A stretch of 64,000 bases of DNA from Apodospora peruviana (Eukaryota > Ascomycota > Sordariomycetes > Sordariales > Lasiosphaeriaceae): contig JAUEDM010000003.1 of assembly GCA_033439685.1 (NCBI GenBank), positions 92,001 to 156,000 on the forward strand, read 5' to 3'. The translations under genes were made by a program, and so were the position numbers. Below are positions 22,452 to 34,100 of the stretch, piece after piece; the first letter of the stretch is position 1, and each line of letters opens with the position of its first letter. The notes below the pieces were generated by a model that saw only the letters and a program-made list of their open reading frames with translations, was not told the origin of the DNA and did no database searches.

Positions 22452-23604
22452 GACAAGATTATGGATTGAGCTAAGCGCATACATGAGCACTAAGATCAAA
22501 GACGGAGGCATGATGATGAGAACCAGGAACATAAAGCGGGCAAAAATTTGTTGTTTGTATTTCATTTTGGGGGCTTGATTTTCAGGATGAAGGACGGATG
22601 TGGGATGTCAAGAAGATTGTTTGAGTAACGTACATAATATTCACGAGTGTGGAGGTAGGTAGGGAAGGCGGCCGGGATGGTATATAGGGATGGGCAAAGA
22701 GTTTCTGTGTGTGTTTGTATATGGGTCGTTTGTATTGACTGAATCAGACGAGAGAGTACGCATGCATTTGTAGAAAGGATTCTGGTCATTTATTGTCTCC
22801 TTCGGACGGCAGCTTGTCATTATTTTTGTGGGTATATAATAGGAGGATTTTCGAATTTGATGACGGACATGAAAGAGAGTCCTGTGTCGATTTGGTTTCT
22901 TTGGCACATTGGAGGAAGTTTGTCGGTGGTGGGTTTAGGTTGGAAGGGTAGGGGCTGGCAGAGAAGGAAGATGCATATCACTTTTCTTCTGTGTTGGCCA
23001 TCTCCCTACCTTTCGACCAAAATCCATCCAAGTATATAGAATTAATACCTGGCGCTGGGCGTTTGGGTCTGTTTAATAAATCCTTGCATTCTTCGAGATA
23101 TTTATCGCTCCGATTACACCATGGACAACTCAAAGATGGCTATGTGTTTATATCTCGGCATGCCTATCGAGGCTCCTCTCTATGATCGTGTCTGGGACTT
23201 ATGTAAAAGCGCTCTATCTCGCTCAACTAGACCTAGCTGTCCATAAGCTCATATTTTACCACGGGCGAGTGAAGGTTTTCGGCGCGGCATGACCTTATGT
23301 CATACCAGGAGATGCCTATATCTTGGCATTTTTGCCTGAATATTTTCCATATCGGCCACTCCTGGGTATCCTGACCAAGTCCGCCTGTTAACGGTTTGGA
23401 TGTCTATATCATGCGAAACCGGCCAAGGTGAGAGGATGGTATGTATGGCGGGTTGCAGCAGCAGTAGTACCCGTCCATACCAATAGTAGCTGATTGCGCT
23501 ACACATAAAGTCAGAGAGGTGCAACCACATCTCTCTTTGGTCCCGACTAGGCACGAGGATCCTAAATTGGTTATGTCAAATCCAACTCCCAGCAGCGACC
23601 AAAC
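22452..23604. other. Intergenic, convergent 3' ends
   Basis: About 1.15 kb between the stops of the Fig1-like gene and the RING protein. AT-rich; short ORFs are not supported. Confidence 0.45.
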
Positions 23605-25006
23605 TCAAGTTATTGGCCGGTGGTCGATATCCCGATCACGACTAGAGCCATATCGGGTAGCAGCCTTTGTGATTCTTAAGGTGTCCAGCTCCCCGGAAAA
23701 CTCTTGGTATCGCCGCTTCCGCTCAGCTGTCGTAGTAGGAGTAGATGAAGTTCGCCGCACACCTTCATCATGTCTGCGAGGTCTCCGTCCGTCTGACCGA
23801 CGATCGTCACTGTCGTCGGTCTCATCGCTTTCCAGCGGTCTCTTCTGCTGCAGCACGTGCGGGTACTGCACCTCGCGATCCCATGCTACCAACGACTGGC
23901 ACGGACTCCTCATCCAGGAGCGCAGCTCGTGCAAAAAGAGACGGGCATGGTCCCTTCCGAGAAATTCGGCTAGCATTTGTTCGGCCTGGCCTGCGCAGCC
24001 CTGGATATCCACCGTCTTGAGAATGGCCACGATGTATTCGAGGAGGAATTCGGCATTGTTTCTCCGGCGCATCTGTTGCCGCTCGGTATCATGTCGAGTG
24101 CCACCATTAGGCAAAGTAGTATCATCCAGGTTATCAGACAGAAAGGCAAAGACCTGCAGCTCCCGTCGGACCCACAGCCGGGCGCGAGACACCAAGTGTG
24201 GCTCGGCGATAAATTGGGCGGGTGTAGGGGGTGGTTTGTACTGCGACCTGCGGTTGGAACCTACGTCTACACATATCGCACGTCAGTTAGTTATTGTCTC
24301 CTGTGCCTGACAGACAGGGACAGGTAGGGAGAGACGTACGGAGAGAGTATAACTGGCGGCGATAGACGTGCCGACGCCGTTGGATGGCATCACCAAGGGG
24401 AGAAGGCGCTCCGGCGGCGGCGCGACGTTGACGTTGGCGGTCGTGTGGCCCGAGTGACTGACCTTCTTCCTGTGCTGCGCCTCTCCTCAAGGGTCTCGTA
24501 TCTGATCGGTTCTCGCGCTCATCATTTTCGCGTCGCTTCGGGGCATTTGGCACGCGGTAGACGCTCTCGATTTTTTCGTCGTTGGTATAGCATACTTTGT
24601 AGACGGCTGACTGGCACAGGGGACAGCTCGCGCGCTGCTGGAGCCAGCTCAGGAGGCAGAGAAAGTCGAAGTGCACATGTCCACACGGGTGGGCGGTGCA
24701 GGGTTCAGAGATAGTGTCGAGACAAATGACACAGCAGTCCGCAGCTGTTGTCATACCCTTTGCGCCTCCATTTGCGCTTCGAGATGTGTCGTTTGCCACA
24801 TTTGTAAGTCGCGACGTCGAGATCTCGGCGAGTGTTGTCTGGAAAACTTGGGCCTGAATGTTATCGACATCGCTAAGTTCGGCTCCTCCGTCCATGTGGA
24901 GATCGATCTGCAGGCTGGGGATTGCTTCGAGAACCGGACGAGTAGGCTGCGGACGCTGGTTTTGAAAAGTGAAATGTTTGCGAGACGTTGGGATGGTAGT
25001 CTGCAT
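23605..25006 (-). CDS. RING-finger protein, Topors-like E3 ligase
   Basis: Probable nuclear E3 ubiquitin ligase. Exons 25006-24340 and 24266-23605; donor GTACGT, acceptor TAG; 442 aa. A C3HC4-type RING spans about residues 92-131 ([34 protein letters not shown]), with zinc ligands visible. After a linker of basic/Ser-rich sequence comes the conserved YRRQLYSL + [11 protein letters not shown], whose codons are split by the intron. The helical segment [19 protein letters not shown] and [17 protein letters not shown] then follow, as in the RING-plus-helical arrangement of fungal Topors relatives. The C-terminus is charged and low in complexity. The start was chosen at the first in-frame ATG; residues before the RING are weakly conserved. 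Shares a 256 bp divergent promoter with SLD2. Confidence 0.82.
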
Positions 25007-25262
25007 GATGCCAACCGGCCTCGGAGGGGTGCGGATAAGTGGCGGGTGGCTGCGAGTATCCCTGTGACCACGCTAGCTTCCCGTAGCGCCGCGGGGTGCC
25101 AAGACACTGGCAACATGCCTAAGACGCGTCGACGCGCTTTCACAGCCAAAATCCCCCACACATCATCCCCATGTGAAAGTGGCAGATAAACACCCCCGAC
25201 ATCCATATCTGCCCCATTAACGAACCACCCCCACCGGCGGGTTTGTCGTGAACATTGCGACA
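25007..25262. promoter_or_regulatory. Divergent promoter RING gene / SLD2
   Basis: A 256 bp spacer between two divergent start codons must hold both promoters. It contains an MluI-type ACGCGT element at 25122-25127 (AAGACGCGTCGACGCG). In yeasts ACGCGT is the MBF/MCB box of G1/S genes, which would fit SLD2. The role is inferred. Confidence 0.45.
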
Positions 25263-27004
25263 ATGGACGACCGCACAAAAGCAGACTACGAGAACCTGTC
25301 CCAGCAACTGCGCGCCGAGCTCAAACAATGGGAGAACGACTGGGTCAAGGCTAATGGAGGCAAGAAGCCAGCCCGTGGAGATATTAAGCAAAATCGAGAC
25401 ATTGGTATATACAGAAATCCTCTATTTTGCTATGCATCTTGTCTGACAGTCAGTCCCAAGCCCAAAAGTACAAAGATTACAACAAATTCCGGGACATACT
25501 CGCCGGCAATATCCCTCCCCCCGCGAGGGAGGATGCTAGCGAGCAGCGAAAGCGCAAGCAGGCCGATGCCGTACTGCCCTCGACCCAAACACCTTCCAAG
25601 CGACCTAAACATGCAGCGACACCTATCAAATCACAGCTTCACGCCGACGACGTCTCCACAGCTGTCACACCCTCTTTATCAAGAAAGCTCTTCAGCCCCG
25701 CTCTCCCGACATCGATCGGCCCTACCCCGCAGAAAGACGGGCGCGTGCTCGGCTTGTTCGACCTGCTCGGCAAAACGCCCTCCAAGTCAACCGGGGAGGA
25801 AGTCGTATCGTTACCTCCCATTATTGCCACGCCGAGTAGGCGAAATTCTTCTCAAAAAGCAGATGATACCGTCCTTACCACCCCGAACACGGACCGATTC
25901 GCCCGCACGCCCAGCTCCTCAAGGAACCACCGGAACCGAATCCTGCTCAACAGCTTCATGGGCATAACCAGTCCGCTGCAAAAGCGAGATGAGAACTCCC
26001 AACCCAGCAACAACAACAACAACAACAACAACAACAAGAGCCCGTCATCGCGCGGTTCGGTATCCAAGCTACAGTTTGCTACACCCGCCTTCCTGCGGCG
26101 CTCGACAGCACCGTTACCGCCCGTGGACGAGAACGGCGAGTGGAAGGTGGAACCCATCAAGCTCCCCAGGAAGCCTCTGGGCCGCGGACTAAGTAGTGTC
26201 GTGGCGAGTTTGAGGAGACTGGAGGAAGAGGTGCTTGACGAGGAACTCGACGTGATGCGCGAGATGGAGATGGAGGGCGAGGCGGCTACGTTTGCGACTT
26301 CGTCGCAGAAGAAGAACGATGATGAGCCTCCTCTGCTAACTGGAGAACCAGCAACGGCACAGGCTGCTGGGATAGAGGGGGGTGAAGGTGAAACCACAAG
26401 TCAACAACAGGCAAGCGCCGCTGCTCTCGCGGAAGAAAAGCCGGTGTTGCTAGGAGGCTTCGACGACGAGGGTATCTACGACAGCGACGAGGGAGAGCAG
26501 CTTGACCGCGGGCAGCCGCTGCGCGTATTCAAGAAGAAGGGGCAGAAACGCACCACGCGGCGCGTAAACATGCGACCTACGCGCAAGAAGCGGCCTACTA
26601 AAGCCATTGACGAGGGAAATAATCATATCAGTGGTGACGACGAGGACGAGGTCGTTCCAGAAACCCAGTTTGACGCCGCAAGACCAACAGTATCGGATGA
26701 TGGGGATGATCATTTATTATTGTCTGGGTCTGACTTTGATGATGAAGCTGCCCAAGACGAGTCAGATCTTGATGATCGGAAGAAGACCAAGATTACAAAG
26801 GTACAGCCGAAGACGAGCAAGAAGCCTCAAGGTCAGGATAAGAGTGCAGATGACGGGAAGAAGAAGAAAGAGGAAGGAATTGTGGCCAAGACGGCGCGCA
26901 AGGTCAAGGCGACCGCACACGCCAACTTTAAGCGCCTGAAGCTGAAGAATAATGGCGCAAAAGGCGGGCCCGGGTATAACAGCAGGTTTAGGAGGAGGAG
27001 GTAG
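25263..27004 (+). CDS. SLD2: DNA replication regulator Sld2
   Basis: Replication-initiation factor that, when phosphorylated by S-CDK, binds Dpb11 and helps load GINS/CMG. Exons 25263-25404 and 25461-27004; donor GTATAT, acceptor AAG; 561 aa. The N-terminal conserved block LRAELKQWENDWVKANGGK with IKQNRDIAQKYKDYNKFRDIL spans the 56 nt intron; only the AAG acceptor at 25459-25460 keeps the frame. The middle is rich in SP/TP sites (candidate CDK sites) and has a poly-Asn run (26010-26037). Further on are LLNSFMGITSPL, PRKPLGRGLSSVVASLRRLE and the basic C-terminal block NFKRLKLKNN. The C-terminal third has long acidic stretches. The start is an ATG just after a GTG that only extends the ORF. Confidence 0.88.
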
Positions 27005-27858
27005 TAATCTTTACACGGTTACCTTATCTATCTGTGTGGTCGAGGGAGGTGGAAGGGCTATGTTTTGTGGTGACTGTTTTGTACATATGTGGGAAGAACG
27101 ATGTTGTTCCGTTCTACCTGCGCCTGAGGAACCAGCGATAAATAGAGATGATTGATGAGTTGTGAATTTCCAATTCCCAAACATGACTTCATCTGCCCTC
27201 CTGGATGAGTTAGATTTACTATTTGGCCTGGAAGATATCATGGATGGTTAAACTATGATCTTTTCTTGTTGTGTTGCGTCGCCGGACTATTTCAGTGCTT
27301 TGCCTCGGTTCGAATCACTCCACTCACTCACTCGTTCTCTATTCATTTCACCTATTTGTTAGAACCCGTAGGAAATGGCTTTTGAACAGGCAGGATTGAA
27401 TCATCATCGGGCCATTTACACACACGCACACACACACCCTCGGTCACTCAGGCCCAATCTTGATTCTGATTCTGATACGGGTATAGTAATGCAAAAGTAG
27501 CTTTTTTTTTAAAAAAAAAAAAAAGAAAAAAAAAAAGGGACAAATGAAATACGTAGGTGTATCTGAAGAAGGACTAGAAACGAACCAATATCCATGTCGG
27601 ATATCTCAAAAGCTAGCTGGCTTTGGATGCACCAACCAGTGTCTCTGACACCAAGTTAATTCCGGCCCTGCCCAAACGCCCCACCCATATGAACAAAACC
27701 AAATCCAGCCACCCACCATACACTTTGCGTGTCTGTCAATACAATCTACCGCTTCTACCAGTCACTGCTAATGACAAATGCCACCTCCCCAATGTCCATT
27801 TAACACTCAAGCAGGCCCAGACTGCAATGCCATCCATGATTAAGACGACTAAATCAAC
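27005..27858. other. Intergenic, convergent 3' ends
   Basis: About 850 bp. Contains a CA-rich patch (27419-27440) and a T8/A13/A10 homopolymer cluster at 27502-27537. No supported ORF. Confidence 0.5.
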
Positions 27859-29703
27859 CTAAAGACGAGGTATATCTACGACTATATTATCCGGCGGCAA
27901 CGACGTGGTCGGGAACGATGGGAACGACTGGGCGGGGACCGGTGGCGCGACGGTGACTGTTGTGCCAGGCAGGGTGACGGTCGACGCAGGCTGGGTAGTC
28001 GTGACCGTTGCGGTGGAGATCAACGTGATTGTCTTGAATGACGGCCCGGGAGATGAAGAGATAGAAGGCTGCTGCGACGAGGTCTCCAGCGAATATATCG
28101 TCGTGCCGGCTGAGGGGGCGGTGAAGGATGGTGCGAAGACTGCGGCTGATGTCGGCGTCGTCTCGTCGGTGTTACTACCTGTCGGTGTGAGAGTAAAGGT
28201 AAAGGTGACGGCGGACCCCGAGCTTTGCGAGATCGTTCTGGTCCCAATGGCGGGTTCCACCGAGTCGGTCGTCGTGGAGCTAACCGTCACGGTAACCGTG
28301 ACGTTTATAACCGTGGCTGTGGTGCTGACTGACTTCGTCACGGTTGCGGTGCTGCCGAAGACGATCGTCGACTTTGCTGCCGAGGAAGAAGCTGGCGAGA
28401 CTGTTGCGAGCTGAGCGGTGCCGTTACCGGGATGGATAGTTTCCGTGAGCGTGAGTGTCCTTGTGATGGTTCCGGAGGTGGTCTCCGTCATGGTTGTGGT
28501 CTCAGTGAACTGGCCCGCCGAAGCGAAACTCGGACTTGCCGTTGACTCGACAGGAACCCCGGAATTCGAAACTGGGACGGTGGATTGTGGCCCAAGGAGG
28601 TTCTCTGCACTCTCTTTGTCCAAGCACGCCAGCTGCACACCTCCATCGATACTATCCATTGGTATCGCAAAGCAGCTCGTGCCACCAAGACAAGGCATGA
28701 TGTCGTACTTTCCAGCGTCGGAACAGATACCGATATTACCGGCAACACAGGCTGCTTGGTTCGGCTTACAGCCTGTCTCCGAGGTTATGCTGGGGAAAAC
28801 GACGGTGTTCAGCTGATTGGCCATTGCGAGATTCTTTGCATACTCGTCGGGAGTCACCGCTCCCGTGGGTGTGGGAATTTGCGTGATAGCAGTCGGGACA
28901 TCGGGATTGGGTGTGTCTGTGACCGTAACAGTGCTCGAAGACTCTGTTGTGCCAGATGATACGGCCGATTCCGATACGCCAGTGCTGGAACTCGATACGT
29001 CAGTTGTGCTTGATGGCGTGATGACGAACGTTCCGCTCATGACAGAAGAGACAGATAAGGAAGGGGTTGGCGAATCCGAATTCGAAGAGCTTGAGGCAGC
29101 GGACGACGGCGCCATACCTGCCGACTCGCTCGCGGCAGATGTCACGCCCGTGGCGCTTAATGGCGCAATAACAGAAGTTCCGCTCAGGAAAGGAGAAACA
29201 GATAGGACAGGCGTAGGCGACGCCAAATCGGAGGAGTCTGAGCCGGCGGACGATGACAACAACTCGGCCGTCGACTCGCTTGCGACGAATGTTGCTGTCG
29301 TCGATGACACATTTGAAGTCAGAGAACTCTGAGCTAGCGAGCTCGACGGTACCACGCTCGCACTTGTTGACGAAACCGCAGATTGCTTGGGAGGCGCGAA
29401 AGTAAGCACGGCCGTGCCGGGAGCTAGTGTTGAAGTGAGGAAGCTGGAGGACGCCGACGATGCCGAGGAAGCGCGCGTCGTTGTGGAAGACACGCCTGTC
29501 GTCGTCAACGCGCCAGTGGATGTTGTTGAGAAACCACCATCCGCTATTGTCGACTCCAGACCCATGCTGCTGCTGCTGCTCGACGAGGCGGTACTGTTTG
29601 ATATTGCGTCTTGTAACCACTTCGTACCCCTAAGAGGACCAGCCTCTACGGCAGCAGCGAACAGAGCAATGTGTGTTATTAGGTTTATGACGGTGATATG
29701 CAT
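27859..29703 (-). CDS. Secreted Ser/Thr-rich protein with six-Cys module
   Basis: Intronless 614 aa ORF. It starts with a signal peptide (MHITVINLITHIALFAAAVEA, cleavage likely after the last Ala). Serine/threonine-rich repeats that should be heavily O-mannosylated follow (residues about 35-290 and 375-600), with many TVTVT/TSS runs. Between them sits a compact domain near residues 290-370 containing all six visible cysteines: GC, AACVAGNIGIC, MPCLGGTSCF, LAC. Such a lone Cys module flanked by Ser/Thr linkers occurs in many fungal cell-wall and secreted proteins, but I cannot name it. The C-terminus (NIVVDIPRL) has no hydrophobic tail, so GPI anchoring is unlikely. A TATATA sequence lies about 100 bp upstream of the start. 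Confidence 0.75.
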   Translation of the reverse strand: MHITVINLITHIALFAAAVEAGPLRGTKWLQDAISNSTASSSSSSSMGLESTIADGGFSTTSTGALTTTGVSSTTTRASSASSASSSFLTSTLAPGTAVLTFAPPKQSAVSSTSASVVPSSSLAQSSLTSNVSSTTATFVASESTAELLSSSAGSDSSDLASPTPVLSVSPFLSGTSVIAPLSATGVTSAASESAGMAPSSAASSSSNSDSPTPSLSVSSVMSGTFVITPSSTTDVSSSSTGVSESAVSSGTTESSSTVTVTDTPNPDVPTAITQIPTPTGAVTPDEYAKNLAMANQLNTVVFPSITSETGCKPNQAACVAGNIGICSDAGKYDIMPCLGGTSCFAIPMDSIDGGVQLACLDKESAENLLGPQSTVPVSNSGVPVESTASPSFASAGQFTETTTMTETTSGTITRTLTLTETIHPGNGTAQLATVSPASSSAAKSTIVFGSTATVTKSVSTTATVINVTVTVTVSSTTTDSVEPAIGTRTISQSSGSAVTFTFTLTPTGSNTDETTPTSAAVFAPSFTAPSAGTTIYSLETSSQQPSISSSPGPSFKTITLISTATVTTTQPASTVTLPGTTVTVAPPVPAQSFPSFPTTSLPPDNIVVDIPRL

Positions 29704-31136
29704 TTTTGCAGCCCGTGGACAGATTGATGAAAAGGGAAAAGAAGAATGGAAGGTTTGGGGGCAGCAAGTATTTTCAAATACCCCGCTGCTGAATAAGTAG
29801 TATATAAGGAAAAGAAAATGGATGAATCGAAGCAGGCCTGCTGTGTCGTTGTGTATGTGACTCGATGTGGATTGTGGTCAAAGGAAAGACAATGATGTTA
29901 TCCGCAAGTGACTTGTCTACCTAGGCAAGTTGGGATAAGAAGGAGACAAACGCCATTCAACGTGAGACAAAGCAAAAGGGGGGGAAATGAAGTGATTCGG
30001 AGACGAGGCTCTTGAACAGCTCTGAGACGGAAGAGAGAATGACGAGACGGAAAGATAGATAGAGCAAAAGTCCTGCCTCGGGAGGTAGCACACGAGAGTG
30101 ACACGCTGGGGGTTAGAGGGGGGGGGAGGAGGTATATGGTATTCCACGGCCGTGTCGTCGACTATAATGTCGAGGTAGCCCCGTCGCTTCAACCCATCAC
30201 TTGAGGATGTTAACAGACGGCCTTACCTTGGCTGGACAGAGTCTCATAGCTCAGTCTGGCAGCAAACGCGATGAGGGAGATTGGACGGCCACGAGCCCTC
30301 CCCAGCACGGCGGCGTCTCTTGCATGCAGTGGAATACCATAACCAAAGAATGTCTCGTACCCAGGCCCCAGTACTGAGGTGCTCCAGTGGAGAGACAGCA
30401 TGGCGGGCCCCATCGTCTTGCTCACGTCCAAAAAATATTTCAGGCAACCAGGTCCAATGCTTTGGGAAATTTCAGGCCCAACTCAACCGCGTGTGTACGG
30501 TAGTTGATGCCGTGTTGTGACGGGTGGTGTTGAAAGTCGATGATGCTTCAGCCAAACAAGCGCCCACGGTTGTGCGTTGAATCATCAATTCATTCTGTCA
30601 GTGGAGGTGAGCGAGCCCCACGCATGTTTCCAGCCCGACGTCGAAACAAGCGCGCGGCGCTTCTGATTGGCTAAACACGAGCCTCAGTAATAGCCACCGA
30701 CTGTCCACAGCCAATCACTGACAAACCCCTTAAGTGCTGAGTACACACGATCGATTTCTCCCAACCGAGGCCATGCTTTGTTGGCAGTTTCGATACCGCT
30801 CAAGCTCGGTGGCTGGTCCTGTTCAATCTTGTGATCGGAGAGCGAGGGAAAACGTGATTACTTGAAGGTATTCCCGTCATATTTTATCAATGTGCGTAAT
30901 TTGTATTACGGTCTTGAGGTCTACTCAGTATTTATATGTTCAAGTATGGCATCTACCTATCCAACGCACTGTTGCCCAAATGCTTGGGCTTCATCTTCTC
31001 TCCACCGAGTCCAGCCAGAGATACGATTCCAACGCGGAAGTGGAATCTCAACTTGATCGAACCATCAGGTATTGCGCCCGCAAATAAACTCCATAGGGTA
31101 TCAAGTATGCAAACCTGTTTAAATCTATACAATGCG
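29704..31136. promoter_or_regulatory. Upstream region of the Ser/Thr-rich gene
   Basis: About 1.4 kb. TATATA at 29801-29806 sits about 100 bp before the ATG (29703). Two opposed CCAAT sequences (ATTGG near 30665, CCAAT near 30712) lie about 45 bp apart, and could bind a CCAAT-binding (HAP-type) factor. A G-run occurs at 30118-30126. The distal part is the 3' flank of the RID-like pseudogene. Confidence 0.4.
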
Positions 31137-34100
31137 TTATAGATGAACCACCGATACACTAGCCCCTTGCAGCCGCTGAATTTTGGAGAATGGCGAGCCT
31201 GCCTCGCTAGCAACAGAGAGTAGTCGTTTTCTGCCCGTCGTTATCGGCGTTGACTCAATCCTCCCTGTTGTCGTGAGCAGCTCGTGGTCAGTCGTCTCCG
31301 TCTCACTTGACCCAGATGTCTGTGACTGCAGTCGCGATATTGGCGCAGTAGACTCCCTGCTGTTGACGGCCTTCCTGATATGTGTCTCGGCTGGTGTAAT
31401 GGAGCGGATAGACATAGAAACCGCCCTACTAGCCCCCGCATCATCGTACAGCGAACCCAGCCAAGCCTCGCGAAACTTCAGCCCTAAGGCCATAGCCATT
31501 GGTCTTGCTACACTGTTCCCAACGAGCTTCCACTGATATGTTGGCGATCCCAGAAGGACTTCGTGGTCGAGAAATCCCTGGGCCCGGCGTACCTCTTGCA
31601 CAGTAAGCCAGCGATCTTGGTTCCAGTGCATCCCGGCACCACCTCTGGCGTCCGTGGGCTGGCTCCTCGTCGTAACTGTTGGAAAGATTGAATTTGGACG
31701 GACCCGGACCCAACCCGTAGCGATTGATGTGGTGCGGTGAGACTGGGAAGGGAACAACTTGTGGTCGCCCAGTGTCATGACCCCGTTGCCGCCTTTCCAA
31801 GACCTTCTGAAGTTCATACCGATCGGATGTATTGGGATACATGCAATCTGCGCCCGTGACCTAAGCGGGGCGCCGAGGGCGACGCGGTGGTCTGGGAATG
31901 GTACGCACGTGTCAGCTTTCGCGTTATCAATAACAGGGAGATCGGCAGTAGCCCGTTCAGCAGTAACAAAGCTGAAGGGCGTTGGGTTGAACGTTCGCCG
32001 GACAAATGGTTCCTGGTTGCACATCTCCCCTAGCCCACGCGACTTCGTGCCGGGGAAATGGGAATGCGAAGGAACCGGAGCCTCGGGCAGTCGCAGCCCA
32101 GGCGCAGCAAAGTACAGGAACACTCGGCTGCGGCACTGAGGCGCGCCGTGGGACCATGCGTCTCCTAACACAAGCTGGGCTTGGTAACCCATTCCAACTA
32201 TCGCACCGAATAGCTGGGAAAGCATATCATCTGTACGTTTCGGCCCGATCCGCACAATTCCACAAACGTTCTCCAAAATGCCATATTTAGGCCGGTAAAA
32301 ATCAACGAATGACGCGAATGAGGCAACCAGCGATTGTTTTTTGATTTGCGGAAGCGTCGTTTTATCTGCCGTCAGAGTAGAAAACCCGGGACAGGGGCTC
32401 CCTGCTGAAATAAAATCGACCTCTCCCGGCCGAGGCACATTGGCAGAAAATTTGCCTTCCATCGCCAGCTGAAGCAAGTCGTCAACGGAGCCGAGAAACG
32501 GGTGCGTGGCTGCTGGATCGGGAACGTTCGCCATGTATGTATGAATGGCCTTGTCCCAGATGTCATTCGCCCATTGCATCTCAACAACTCCGCCATCTTC
32601 CAAACCCCGTCCAAAATTGCCGCTACCACAGAATAAGTCCAAACCCCTGAGCTTTGTGAACTGGTGATTCTCCGGGTTGAAGCCTTGACGTTAAGTTTCC
32701 GGAAAGCCAGCTTTCTTAAAGGGTTTGCACTCTTTGGTCCCGTCCGAGCATTCTTTTAGGTCGTGTGTGATGTAAAACAGATTACCCGTACCGCCTCTGT
32801 TATATGGGCTGGGAATTGGCGTTCCGTGCTCAAAGAAGCTGACAAAACATTTTCCAAGTATTTTGTCCGGCTTAACGACGACCAGCTGGTCAGTATAGAC
32901 TAGCTCGTTTGGCGGAGCATTGAATGCACGGGGATCGACCTGCTTTCTCTGTAAAAGTCTCCTAAGCCTCACGAAACGTTTTTCGTCTTGCTTAAAGACC
33001 TTAACAACTTCAAAGGCTTGGGCGACGTTGTTACTGGAGCTGGGAGATGCAAGAGATGCAAGAACAGTGTGGCCACCCTTGAATCCTAGCGGCGGACAGC
33101 CGTGAGAACATCGGAGATGATCTTTAGTTAACGTGACCCAGCGGCGTTCCTCCGCGACATATGTCTGACGGACGAAGAATTCGCCATCTAGCCTACTGGG
33201 AGACCCGAACCAGTCGATCGAATGCGTACCGATAACCTCGCCTTCCTTCACCCTTGAACGGGCACCATCCTCGCAGGTGCAATGATCGGATAAGAATAGC
33301 TCGTTGGGCCAAGGATATTTCATCATGCAACAAGGCGTCTCCACGGGTCGATAGAACCAGGTGACATCAAAACTCCGCGAGCCACTTTTTGATATGTGTA
33401 CTCTCTGAACCAGCCCAAACCACCTGTGGTCGTCTACAGAGTCTTTGGACGCTATAGACTTCCATTTCGTGTTTGTCGATGATTCTTCGTCCCGCGCTGT
33501 AGATATAGTGTCGCCAACTTTGATGCACTCGGTCATCTCCTTAGGAAGGAAGTTAGGATGTAGCGAATCGGTGCGTCTTCTTTTACTCACTTTCTCAGCG
33601 TATAATGGATGTATTGGTGGTTTGGCGGCGGGACTGTTTGCCGTTGTACCCTGGTGTATCGCTGGACTGTCCGCCTCCGGACCCGCGAGCCGCAGCATTT
33701 TCCCAACACCATGTGTCCAAAGCATTCGTTGATGTATTTTGTTACGATCGTTGGACGTACCGATTGATTACCCGCCACAATCATCGGGACCGGCGGCGAA
33801 GGTTCTCGCTCGTATCGATTGGAGTACATCGTCTCCTGAAATAAAAAAAGCGATGCAGCTTTCCCGGCTTGTGGTTGCAGCACGCCGTTGGCCTCTTTCC
33901 AAATGAATTCAATGTTTGCTACGACAGAGGTTCGATAGTCGTCGCTGCGGTGTCTGCTATGTCATCTCTGGAACCCCGGTGCGTGTCCGTGCATCTTGCG
34001 AAGCCATCGTATGAAGGAGCCCTTGAAGTCGGCAATCGAAACCTGGCGGCCTCTCTTGATCCTCGAAGCGCAGAAGTCAACGACATGCTTCGCCAAATCA

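Noticed and set aside
23519..24310. 263-codon plus-strand ORF
   Set aside because: Antisense to the second exon of the RING protein; unrelated composition.
26010..26037. CAA/AAC repeat as an independent microsatellite feature
   Set aside because: It is in-frame poly-Asn inside the SLD2 coding exon, so it was described with that gene.
27300..27320. TTCGAATC resembling a tRNA B box
   Set aside because: No A box at the right distance, and the flanking stems do not pair; no cloverleaf can be drawn.
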